A stretch of 64,000 nucleotides of DNA from positions 1-64,000 of the forward strand of contig CAVPEB010000053.1 in NCBI GenBank assembly GCA_963702765.1, written 5' to 3'. Of the stretch, positions 48,687 to 56,418 are shown in pieces (position 1 is the stretch's first letter; every line of letters starts with the position of its first letter). This stretch comes from DATMNR01 sp963702765 (GTDB lineage Bacteria > Chloroflexota > Ktedonobacteria > Ktedonobacterales > Ktedonobacteraceae). Made by a program: the position numbers and the translations under genes. The notes under the pieces were generated by a model. It was not told the DNA's origin and ran no database searches. It saw only the letters and a program-made list of their open reading frames with translations.

Positions 48687-49931
48687 ATGCTATTTATGGA
48701 TACGGCAGCAATGTTCAGCGTCACACAAATATCTCGTTATCTGAAAGAGCTAATGGAGACGGATGAGATATTACAAGATGTATGGGTTCGGGGTGAAATT
48801 TCTGACTGCAAAACTTATTCCTCCGGTCATTGCTATTTCAAACTTAAAGATGCCGAAGCCCAGCTGGCCTGTGTTTTTTTTAAGAACGCTCGCTTGCGTT
48901 CATCGACACCCGAACTTCGTGATGGCATGGCAATTGCTGCAAACGGTCATATCTCCCTTTATGAACGTGACGGTAAGATGCAATTGTATGTTGAAAATGT
49001 TGAGCAGGTTGGCGATGGTGCCTTATTTCTGCGTTTTGAGCAGCTTAAATCGCGTTTGGCCGATGAAGGCCTTTTCGAAGAATCACGGAAACGTCCCCTT
49101 CCTTCGAGTCCATCAATTGTTGGCATTGTGACCTCTCCTGAGGCAGCAGCGCTACGTGATATATTGCGCGTGCTTCGCACTCGCTTTCCTCTTGCGCAAG
49201 TCATTCTCTCTCCAACACTCGTGCAAGGTTCTGAAGCTCCAACTGCTATTGCTCGGGCACTCGATCTACTCAATGAGTATGGCAAAGCAGATGTGATAAT
49301 TCTTGGACGTGGTGGCGGATCAATTGAAGATCTATGGGCATTTAATGAAGAAGTAGTCGCGCGTGCAATTGCACGTTCGCACATCCCAGTCATAAGTGGC
49401 GTTGGCCATGAAACGGATTTCACAATTGCTGATCTCGTAGCTGACTATCGTGCCTCAACACCAACTGCCGCTGCTGCTGCTGCCGTTCCTGATATGAACG
49501 AATGGCGCGAGAGACTGCTGGCATTTGAAGAGGAATTAACTGAATCTGTCGAAACATATCTTATCGACCAACGCGAGTTACTCGCGCGAAATTGGCGTGA
49601 TTTACAGCGGCTGAATCCGCAATATCAACTTGAACGTTTGCAACAGCGACTTGACGACACTTCAGCGCTCCTACAAGCGCGCATGGAGCATATACTTTCT
49701 TTGGATGTTGAGCGCCTTAAAGGTATTGCCTTGCGTTTACATTCATTAAGTCCGTTACTAACAATTGCTCGTGGTTTTGCAGTTGTGCGTCGAGACAGCG
49801 ATCTTTCACTGGTAACTAAAACTCAACAGGTAAACATTGGAGATGAACTCACAATCCAGGTCACAGATGGCCAAATACATGCACAAGTAAATGGACAAAA
49901 GCTTACTGACGACAGTCCCAAATCAGGATAA
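48687..49931 (+). CDS. xseA: Exodeoxyribonuclease VII large subunit
   Basis: 414 residues with the OB-fold start (VWVRGEISDCKTYSSGHCYF, the DNA-binding domain) and the catalytic core GIVTSPEAAALRDILRVL, GRGGGSIEDLWAFNEE and GVGHETDFTIADLVADYRAS TPTAAA, all diagnostic of XseA. With XseB it degrades single-stranded DNA in both directions. It is close to the carrier-like gene (9 bases) but separated from xseB by a 240-base stretch with repeats. ATG 48687 has GAGGACAG ahead. Confidence 0.97.
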   Translation: MLFMDTAAMFSVTQISRYLKELMETDEILQDVWVRGEISDCKTYSSGHCYFKLKDAEAQLACVFFKNARLRSSTPELRDGMAIAANGHISLYERDGKMQLYVENVEQVGDGALFLRFEQLKSRLADEGLFEESRKRPLPSSPSIVGIVTSPEAAALRDILRVLRTRFPLAQVILSPTLVQGSEAPTAIARALDLLNEYGKADVIILGRGGGSIEDLWAFNEEVVARAIARSHIPVISGVGHETDFTIADLVADYRASTPTAAAAAAVPDMNEWRERLLAFEEELTESVETYLIDQRELLARNWRDLQRLNPQYQLERLQQRLDDTSALLQARMEHILSLDVERLKGIALRLHSLSPLLTIARGFAVVRRDSDLSLVTKTQQVNIGDELTIQVTDGQIHAQVNGQKLTDDSPKSG

Positions 49932-49945
49932 GGTCCCACCGTCAT

Positions 49946-50087
49946 CTGGGCTGAATGAATGAGCAGGGTTCTTAGGGATGGCAGTCCCTAAACGAGTGTG
50001 ATAGTAGACCAATTACCACCTGGGTTGAAGAAGTAAGCAGGGTTCTTAGGGACGGCAGTCCCTAAGCGGGGTGTGGGGTGTCCCCAC
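49946..50087. repeat. Two-copy tandem repeat with hairpins between xseA and xseB
   Basis: Units at 49946-50000 and 50020-50075 share about 55 bases (CTGGG(C/T)TGAA...GCAGGGTTCTTAGGGA...GTCCCTAA). Each contains the stem TTAGGGA-TGGC/CGGC-A-GTCCCTAA (49972-49991 and 50046-50065). A third hairpin GTGGGG-TGT-CCCCAC follows at 50073-50087. Paired substitutions keep the second stem perfect. It may be a dispersed intergenic repeat. Confidence 0.75.
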
Positions 50088-50175
50088 TATTCCCTTTCCC
50101 TAGGATGGGGTGGGGAAGAGTAACACTTACAAAATACCCTGAATAGACCCGATAGAACGAACAAAGAGGGAAAAA

Positions 50176-50394
50176 ATGGACACATTATCCTTTGAACAAG
50201 CCTTCGCGCAACTCGAAGAAGCAGTTGAAGCGCTCCAAGATGGACAAATGCCACTTGAAAGCGCGCTCAGCTTTTTTGAAGAAGGCATGAAATTAGCACA
50301 ACACTGCAACGAACTGCTAGAAAAAGCCGAGTTACGCGTGCAACAACTTCGTGTATCTAGTGAAGGAATGCAGGTTTTAGAACCTTTCGAGTAG
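50176..50394 (+). CDS. xseB: Exodeoxyribonuclease VII small subunit
   Basis: 72 residues, the usual small size, with the helical pattern FEQAFAQLEEAVEALQDGQM, LESALSFFEEGMKLAQHCNE, and LEKAELRVQQL typical of XseB. GAGGG lies ahead of the ATG. It completes the nuclease with xseA, although not directly adjacent. Confidence 0.95.
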   Translation: MDTLSFEQAFAQLEEAVEALQDGQMPLESALSFFEEGMKLAQHCNELLEKAELRVQQLRVSSEGMQVLEPFE

Positions 50395-50428
50395 GCCACG
50401 TGTTTAGAAAGATTTACTCAACCACATC

Positions 50429-50866
50429 ATGAAAGCTCTCTTGGAGAATCGCATACTGGTAGCGTCATTTATTGCCTGGGCGATAGCACAACTGACTAAA
50501 ACCATTTATGAACTGATCCGCTATCGTGAGCTTAGATTGAATCGTCTTGTCTCTTCAGGTGGTATGCCCAGTTCGCACTCAGCGCTTGTTATGGGCCTCG
50601 CAACCGCAACTGGTCGTATTGCTGGCTTCGATTCAGCCTCTTTCGCCATTAGCCTGGTGCTAGCAGTGATTGTTATGTATGATGCAGCAGGAGTGCGGCG
50701 TGCAGTGAGCATTCAGGCACGTATCCTTAACCAGATGATCGATGAAGCATTCCAGGGCAAGCCATTTGCTGAAAAGCGTCTGCGTGAACTTATCGGTCAT
50801 ACGCCTACCCAGGTGATTGTTGGTGGTTTGTTAGGTATTGGAGTCGCACTTTTGGTAACAGGCTGA
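50429..50866 (+). CDS. Divergent PAP2 family protein (YuiD/DUF212)
   Basis: 145 residues with several hydrophobic helices and the family motif SSGGMPSSHSA (phosphatase-like active-site His), plus YDAAGVRRAVSIQA and VIVGGLLGIGVALL near the end. It is an integral membrane protein, probably with four helices. Relatives are called acid phosphatase/vanadium-dependent haloperoxidase-like, but no substrate is known. It starts 34 bases after xseB. Confidence 0.9.
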   Translation: MKALLENRILVASFIAWAIAQLTKTIYELIRYRELRLNRLVSSGGMPSSHSALVMGLATATGRIAGFDSASFAISLVLAVIVMYDAAGVRRAVSIQARILNQMIDEAFQGKPFAEKRLRELIGHTPTQVIVGGLLGIGVALLVTG

Positions 50867-51204
50867 GTCCGAATTCCTCATATTTTGGTATTCTCTACGT
50901 CTGCATGGTAGCTGCTCCAAGACACTTTCTCTTCTCTCTAAGCATTGCAAATTCCAGAGTTTATGGTATACTATCGCAAATGGTAGCGATGCTATTTTTT
51001 TACCCTCTTCATCATTCCGTCGTCATCCGCTAGTCAGATACAAGGAGGTGTCTTTTACAGTAATTGTACAATCTTCAATAACCAACCTCGTATTCCTCGA
51101 TGTATTCGCTGTTATTATTTTAGAATCATCATATATGGCTTTCAACATATCAAATTGTTGAATAAGCGTCATCAAGTCACATGACGTAAAGGAGGATATC
51201 CCGC
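50867..51204. other. Intergenic region upstream of the amino-acid permease
   Basis: Holds a promoter-like pair (50945-50972) and right after it ATCGC/GCGAT (50973-50977, 50986-50990) with TTTTTTT, which could be a terminator for the upstream gene. A later AAGGAGG at 51042-51048 has no convincing ORF behind it. Confidence 0.45.
50945..50972 (+). promoter_or_regulatory. Sigma-70-type promoter candidate
   Basis: TTGCAA (-35), 16 bases, TATACT (-10), preceded by ATGG as in an extended -10. It lies 233 bases ahead of the permease start. The same GGTATACT occurs before the sigma-factor gene at 54337. Confidence 0.4.
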
Positions 51205-52761
51205 ATGGATACAAGTGTCCGTGAAGTCTCTTCCCAAGCAACTCTTGACGAGAAAAAGAAGCTCCGTAAAGAGTTCAAAGTCTTCGATATGATCTTCATC
51301 ACTATTGCCGGAATTATTGGTCTCGACACGATCGGTGCCGTTTCTTCAAACGGTGGGCAGGCCCTCACCTGGCTATTAATTTCTGCAGTAACCTTCTTCG
51401 TACCTTATGGGTTGCTTGTAGCGGAACTAGGAACGACTTTTCCCCAGGAAGGCGGCGTCTACGAGTGGTGCAAAATGGCGGGTGGACGCTATTTTGCAGC
51501 ATTGGGTTCGATGCTCTACTGGATATCTAACCCGCTGTGGATCGGTGGAACGTTGTCGATCACGGCCATTGGTGCTATCTCCTTATTCTTCTTCGGTAAT
51601 ATTAACTACCAGGTAGGTGGCAGTGTCGCGACCAATGCCATTTTCAGAATCGTGGTTGCCCTCATCTTCATCTGGGGAGTTACCTGGTCTGCTATCCTTT
51701 CCCTGCATGTCGGGAAATGGCTTTCAGTCTGGGGTACATATGCCAAATTCGGGCTTATCGCCCTTTTCGCAATTCTTGCGATATGGTTCTTTGCTGGAGG
51801 ACACGCCACAGGTGAGCACCTGTCCTTTGGAGATCTGGCGCCTACAACCCCGATTTTCATAGCGGTCATTCCGATATTGATTTTTCAGTGGGTTGGGTTT
51901 GAGCTGCAGAACGGCGCCGGTGAGGAGATGGTTAATCCCCAGCGCGATGTGCCTCGTTCGATCATCCGCTCAGGTGCCATTTCGGTAATTGGTTACATTG
52001 CGCTGATTGCGACAGTCCTCTTTACGCTCTCGAAGTCTCAACTTACCAATGTTGGCGGTTTCCTCCAGGCTTTTAAAGCTGTTGACACTGTCCTAGGCCC
52101 CCTTGCTACACCTGTGGGTTGGCTCGTTGCGATTGCTTTTGTGTTCGGCCTGGCTTCCAGTGGTGGTTCCTGGGTTATTGGCGCTGATCGCACCTACGCT
52201 ATTGCGTCGCTGGACCGTACGGCTCCTTCCATCTTTGGCCGCTTCAGCGGTAAATATGGCACGCCGATTTTTGTGAATACCATGACAGGTATCGTGGCAT
52301 CGATAGCCATGATAGCAGCTGTCATAATTACAGCATTTGGAAGCGGTAGTATTGTCTTACTCTTCGGGCTGGTGCTGGGTTTCGTCATCTCGACAACTAC
52401 CCTGTCGTACCTGTTCATCTTCCCTTCATATCTGATCTTGCGCTACAAATACCCGAACGTGCGTCGTCCATATAAGGTGCCTGGGGGCATGCTTGGCGCC
52501 TGGATTGTTTGCTTATTGCCGTTGGCGTATGCTGCGGTTGCCAGTTTTTTCATTCTCTGGCCGACAGATGCCACTGTCGCAGGCAATGGCGTGACTCGTT
52601 TCACCTATGAGATGACTCAATTCGTTCCGCTGGCCATCATTGTCTTGCTGACAACGGTGTTCTACATTTGGGGACACGCGGAGAAGACCAACCAGGATGT
52701 GGTAGTTGATTATAGCCAACAATCAAATACAGAGGTTGTAGTTGGTGGCGGTGGCGAATAA
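51205..52761 (+). CDS. APC-family amino-acid permease
   Basis: 518 residues, about 12-14 membrane helices, with the N-terminal IIGLDTIGAVSSNGG unwinding helix and the PQEGGVYEWCKMAGG region seen in glutamate/GABA-type and related permeases. AAAGGAGG lies 8 bases before the ATG. It moves amino acids across the cytoplasmic membrane, driven by proton or exchange. The C-terminal ~50 residues after the last helix are hydrophilic with a Gly-rich end. It stands alone with hairpins on each side. Confidence 0.93.
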   Translation: MDTSVREVSSQATLDEKKKLRKEFKVFDMIFITIAGIIGLDTIGAVSSNGGQALTWLLISAVTFFVPYGLLVAELGTTFPQEGGVYEWCKMAGGRYFAALGSMLYWISNPLWIGGTLSITAIGAISLFFFGNINYQVGGSVATNAIFRIVVALIFIWGVTWSAILSLHVGKWLSVWGTYAKFGLIALFAILAIWFFAGGHATGEHLSFGDLAPTTPIFIAVIPILIFQWVGFELQNGAGEEMVNPQRDVPRSIIRSGAISVIGYIALIATVLFTLSKSQLTNVGGFLQAFKAVDTVLGPLATPVGWLVAIAFVFGLASSGGSWVIGADRTYAIASLDRTAPSIFGRFSGKYGTPIFVNTMTGIVASIAMIAAVIITAFGSGSIVLLFGLVLGFVISTTTLSYLFIFPSYLILRYKYPNVRRPYKVPGGMLGAWIVCLLPLAYAAVASFFILWPTDATVAGNGVTRFTYEMTQFVPLAIIVLLTTVFYIWGHAEKTNQDVVVDYSQQSNTEVVVGGGGE

Positions 52762-52818
52762 GTCAATTGTACTTGAATAACTCCTGGTAGTCTGTTCAAA
52801 ACGATCTAGCAGGAAAAT

Positions 52819-52868
52819 CGCCCCTACGATTTACACAACGGCAGTTTCGTTCGTGTATTGTTGGGGCG
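52819..52868. repeat. Inverted repeat after the permease gene
   Basis: The arms CGCCCCTACGATTTACACAACG and CGTTCGTGTATTGTTGGGGCG match over about 17 of 21 positions with a 7-base loop. It may serve as a terminator or be a dispersed repeat. Confidence 0.5.
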
Positions 52869-52954
52869 TATCCTTGTGGCATCGATTCCAACCGATTCAT
52901 CCAGGAGCACAGTAAAGGTTGACGAGAATGCGGATGAAATGGAGAGCACTTGCT

Positions 52955-52984
52955 TGTCATTCTGAGCATGAGCGAAGAATGACA
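52955..52984. repeat. Short palindromic repeat of the TGTCATTCTGAGC type
   Basis: TGTCATTCT pairs with AGAATGACA around GAGCATGAGCGA. The motif TGTCATTCTGAGC...GCGAAGAAT is recalled as a dispersed repeat in many bacterial genomes; here one copy precedes the hydrolase. Confidence 0.5.
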
Positions 52985-53110
52985 GTGGTGGCCGATTCGT
53001 CTTTCTTCGTTAAATGTGCTGGTAGTGCAATATGTTGGAATGAAATTTCCTTGCGGCCGTCATCGACCCAGGCAGGGATCAGCTTTTCAGACTCGATAGA
53101 AGGTTTTTCT

Positions 53111-54019
53111 ATGTCCTCGACAACAAAAGCAAAATCGATTCCGCTAATTCCATTAGCGCTCACTATCTTCGCTGTATGTGGTCTCTCTGTCCTGGTAGAG
53201 CGCATGTATCATCGTCCTCGAGAAACCATAATTGATCTGGTTCGCGCAGGTATGCTAGTGGCAGGAATGCGCGAAGAAACATGTAATGTAGCGGGCGTTA
53301 GCATGCATTATTATTGTGCTGGGAGACGTGGCACACCGATCGTTTTGATCCATGGCCTGGGTAGTTCGTCAGAGATCTGGGCTGTCCTCATGCAATTACT
53401 CAAAAAAGAGTGCCTGGTTTATGCTCTTGATTTACCAGGATTTGGTAGGACTCCATTAGCTCCCGAAGGTACCAATATCCAAACTCATGTCCAATATCTT
53501 AAGCGTTTCCTGGATGTGCTTGGATATCCCCGGGTAACGCTTGTAGGAAATTCTTTGGGCGGTTGGATTGCCACTCGCTTTGCTGTAGAATATCCCGAAC
53601 GTGTTGAGAGGCTTTATCTTCTCAATAGCGCAGGTTTGAGAAGAGAGAATATACATTCGCCCTATGTCGAAGATCGAATTGAAGCAAATAACTCAATCAA
53701 GCAGATGTTGGGATATCCTCTACCTGTTCCTAGATTTGTGCTGGATGCCCTTATACGAAATGCTCAAACTCCTGCTTATGCAGGATTTATTCGCGGTTAT
53801 GATCCGCGCGAAGAATTGGATGCTGTCTTAGCGGATGTGGAGGCTCCAACGACTATCATCTGGGGAGAAGGCGACAATTTGCTTCCATTAATCTGTGCCT
53901 ATGATTTCCATCAAGGCATTTCTAACTCTGAGCTTGTGTTATTGCCACATACCGGGCATATACCCCAGTTACAAAATCCTGTAAAAGTAGCATGCGTAAT
54001 TTTGCAGCATATTTCTTGA
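53111..54019 (+). CDS. Membrane-anchored alpha/beta hydrolase
   Basis: 302 residues from ATG 53111, chosen for AGAAGG 7 bases ahead; the frame extends upstream but that part reads through a repeat. A hydrophobic segment (IPLIPLALTIFAVCGLSVLV) is followed by an alpha/beta-hydrolase core: LIHGLGSSSEIW oxyanion loop, GNSLGGW nucleophile Ser, WGEGDN Asp and HTGHIPQ His. It may be an esterase, lipase or C-C hydrolase at the membrane. No partner gene identifies the substrate. Confidence 0.9.
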   Translation: MSSTTKAKSIPLIPLALTIFAVCGLSVLVERMYHRPRETIIDLVRAGMLVAGMREETCNVAGVSMHYYCAGRRGTPIVLIHGLGSSSEIWAVLMQLLKKECLVYALDLPGFGRTPLAPEGTNIQTHVQYLKRFLDVLGYPRVTLVGNSLGGWIATRFAVEYPERVERLYLLNSAGLRRENIHSPYVEDRIEANNSIKQMLGYPLPVPRFVLDALIRNAQTPAYAGFIRGYDPREELDAVLADVEAPTTIIWGEGDNLLPLICAYDFHQGISNSELVLLPHTGHIPQLQNPVKVACVILQHIS

Positions 54020-54395
54020 GTCGCAATGTATCTCACACATAGTTTGTTTGATCTCGTTTATGAGGACATCGAGTCGCAGTGATTGCTTGCAACAAAGATC
54101 ACAAGCAGCGACAAATGCAACAAATGCGACAAAAAACCAAAAGTGTCTTAAGTACTTTCAGGTCATAAGATTCTACATCCGCCTCAAACCGTGCGATAAT
54201 AGAAAAAATTAGAAGTTACTTATCTTATACTTCCTTTCATTCAGATGAGAAAGATGAAGCATCTTTCTAGCTGCGAGAGCAGCGTTTCTGAATGCGTTTG
54301 AATATTATTCAAGCCTTGTTTGCTGAAGTGAGTCATGGTATACTTTTTGGGCGTCGAGAATTACCTAGTTATCTGGAAGCAGGGAGCTATTGTCG
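54020..54395. other. Intergenic region ahead of the sigma-factor gene
   Basis: A short direct repeat of CAACAAATGCGAC (near 54090-54130), an A+T-rich stretch, and a promoter-like pair at 54316-54344. Confidence 0.4.
54316..54344 (+). promoter_or_regulatory. Promoter candidate for the sigma-factor gene
   Basis: TTGTTT, 17 bases, TATACT; the -10 is preceded by ATGG as at 50962. It ends 51 bases before the ATG at 54396. Confidence 0.45.
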
Positions 54396-55163
54396 ATGGA
54401 GTCTCGTAAGCTTTCCCATCTCCCCGGGTCGGATCCGGAGCTGAGGGGGGGAAGGGCTGATAGCACGCCGCAAATGGAGCTGCTTTCAATCAACGACCTG
54501 GCTCGTTGCTGCTCCGAAGAAACTAACAAATTTCTCAAGCAGAGCGTTTCTAATGATCGTTATTGCTTAGAGTTATTTCGTCGTGCCATAAGCAAGCGCG
54601 ATGAAGATGCGTGGGCCTGCATTTACCAGCAGTATGCGCCGCTCGTACTTACCTGGGTGAACCAACACCAAAGTGCAACATCATTACTTGGGCAAGATGG
54701 TTGTGCTCCTCTGGTAAACGCTTCCTTTGCAAAGTTCTCCCAGGCACTCACACCCGCTAAAATGGGAAATTTTGATTCGTTGGCTGCGGTCTTGAAATAT
54801 CTGAAAATGTGTGTTCATAGTGTCATAGCTGACGAGGTTCGTTCACGCCAGGCGCGTCAATATGAAGAGACACTCGAATTAATTGATCATGAACCAGCAT
54901 CAGATGATCCGGCAGATGATGTCGTGTCAAACATTTCTGCTCAAGGTTTATGGCAGGTTATTCAAGAAGAGCTTAATGGTGAAGATGAACGAGTCTTGAT
55001 CTATCTGGCATATGTCCAGGGTATGAAACCAAGTGAGATTAGCAGCCAGCACAATCGGCTCTTCCCTTCTGTGGAAGACGTGTATCGTATAAAACGTAAT
55101 GTCTTAGAGCGATTAAGACGCAATCGTCGTTTACAAACGCTTTTCAGACATCAATATCTGTAA
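54396..55163 (+). CDS. Sigma-70 family-like RNA polymerase sigma factor
   Basis: 255 residues from ATG 54396 (AGGGAGC ahead); a TTG 6 bases upstream is less likely. Residues ~60-165 resemble sigma region 2 (SKRDEDAWACIYQQYAPLVLTW and LKYLKMCVHSVIADEVRS), and the C-terminal part (LNGEDERVLIYLAYVQGMKPSEI with DVYRIKRNVLERLRRN) resembles region 4. The 60-residue N-terminal extension is unusual. The match to ECF sigma is weaker than that of the gene at 18530. It is followed by an anti-sigma-like and a TPR-CHAT gene, all co-directional. Confidence 0.75.
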   Translation: MESRKLSHLPGSDPELRGGRADSTPQMELLSINDLARCCSEETNKFLKQSVSNDRYCLELFRRAISKRDEDAWACIYQQYAPLVLTWVNQHQSATSLLGQDGCAPLVNASFAKFSQALTPAKMGNFDSLAAVLKYLKMCVHSVIADEVRSRQARQYEETLELIDHEPASDDPADDVVSNISAQGLWQVIQEELNGEDERVLIYLAYVQGMKPSEISSQHNRLFPSVEDVYRIKRNVLERLRRNRRLQTLFRHQYL

Positions 55164-55406
55164 AATCTGAAGCCTTTGGCCACATTTTTAATAGTTACAA
55201 AGGCAAGTGCTAAAATAGTCACATTATTCGTTTATTCTGGTTGAAAGAACAATACAAGACTGCCGGGTAGCTTACAGCGTATGAACTTTGGGGAGAATTG
55301 AACATAATCTGTAGACTAACTATCCGGTGGGGACAGCTCTCTTGTTAAATGGCAAACGCTATTTAAATTGCGCTGTAAAAAATATCCTAATTTGAAGGAA
55401 ACGCTC

Positions 55407-56210
55407 ATGGAGTGTAGTGAACCAGGGACAATTCGCGATGAAGAACTGCTCGCTTATCTGGCAGGTGAGATAGTACGGCCAACCGTTCAACAGCATCTAG
55501 CCCGATGTCAGAGTTGTTCTGCAAAATTAGCGGACTTTCGTCAAGTCGAACGCTCGCTTACCCAAAAGCTTTACCGGTGGGATTGCCCACAGAATCAGGA
55601 ACTAGGTGAATACCAATTAGGATTACTTAGTAACGAGCGTGCTATGGTTGTTAAAATGCACCTGAGTTCGTGTATTCTCTGTTCTGTGGAAATTGCAACA
55701 CTCTCGCAATTTCTAGCGAATGATCCTATGCTTGTTGAGCGCGTTTCAGTTCAGCCCTCGGTGAGTAATAATTATGCGACACATGCAGTAAAACCTTTCA
55801 TAGGTCATTTGCGCGATGTGTCCAGTGGTCAAATTCGGCGTATTTTTGCTACATTTTTGCCACCACAACCCCGTTTAGCCTATCAACGTGATGTCGCAAG
55901 CACCGAGGTCTGGCCACGTAGTTATGCTGCCGAGGATTTCAACATCTCGATCCAACTAGATCGGGGAGCTAGCCGTAGAGATTCTTTGCAACTCATTGGT
56001 TTTGTCACACGCAAAGGAAGTAGCCTGGAATCACTTCAAGGTGTTCCGGTACTGCTTTCTTCTCAGTCGAATACCGTCTATAAACAAAATATTGATGAAC
56101 TGGGAAATTTCGTCTTTTCATCAATCTCTCCCGCTTCATACACTTTAGAATTGCAACTCCCTGATAGCACAATTGTGATCGAACAGCTACCTGTTGCTCT
56201 GCAAAATTGA
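55407..56210 (+). CDS. Zinc-finger anti-sigma-like protein with a C-terminal beta-sandwich
   Basis: 267 residues from ATG 55407 (GAAGGAAAC ahead; a TTG 39 bases upstream is possible). Two HxxxCxxC-type sites are seen: HLARCQSCSAKL (~residues 33-44) and HLSSCILCSVEI (~85-96), as in ZAS-type anti-sigma factors. The C-terminal ~90 residues look like a beta-rich carboxypeptidase-regulatory-like domain (VPVLLSSQSNTVYKQN...LGNFVFSSISPASYTLELQL). No membrane segment, so it is probably cytosolic. The upstream neighbour is a sigma-like gene, the downstream a CHAT gene. Confidence 0.75.
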   Translation: MECSEPGTIRDEELLAYLAGEIVRPTVQQHLARCQSCSAKLADFRQVERSLTQKLYRWDCPQNQELGEYQLGLLSNERAMVVKMHLSSCILCSVEIATLSQFLANDPMLVERVSVQPSVSNNYATHAVKPFIGHLRDVSSGQIRRIFATFLPPQPRLAYQRDVASTEVWPRSYAAEDFNISIQLDRGASRRDSLQLIGFVTRKGSSLESLQGVPVLLSSQSNTVYKQNIDELGNFVFSSISPASYTLELQLPDSTIVIEQLPVALQN

Positions 56211-56418
56211 TATGTGAGTAGATGACTCTATTTTATAGAACGTACGTGATGTTTCAGGGTAACTCTCCTTGTTTCAAAGTGTTTCAAATACTTTTTGAAG
56301 AGTACTTCCTTTCTGATTGATTCTGAGATACAATCAAAGTGATCAATACAGTTTTTCGATCGTATACAATGTAGTGATGTAATTGAACTCCTGGTAGGCA
56401 TGACCATACCCCAACTCA

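Noticed and set aside
51048..51161. GTG-started 37-codon frame behind AAGGAGG
   Set aside because: The GTG overlaps the ribosome site itself, with no spacing, and the peptide has no conserved feature.
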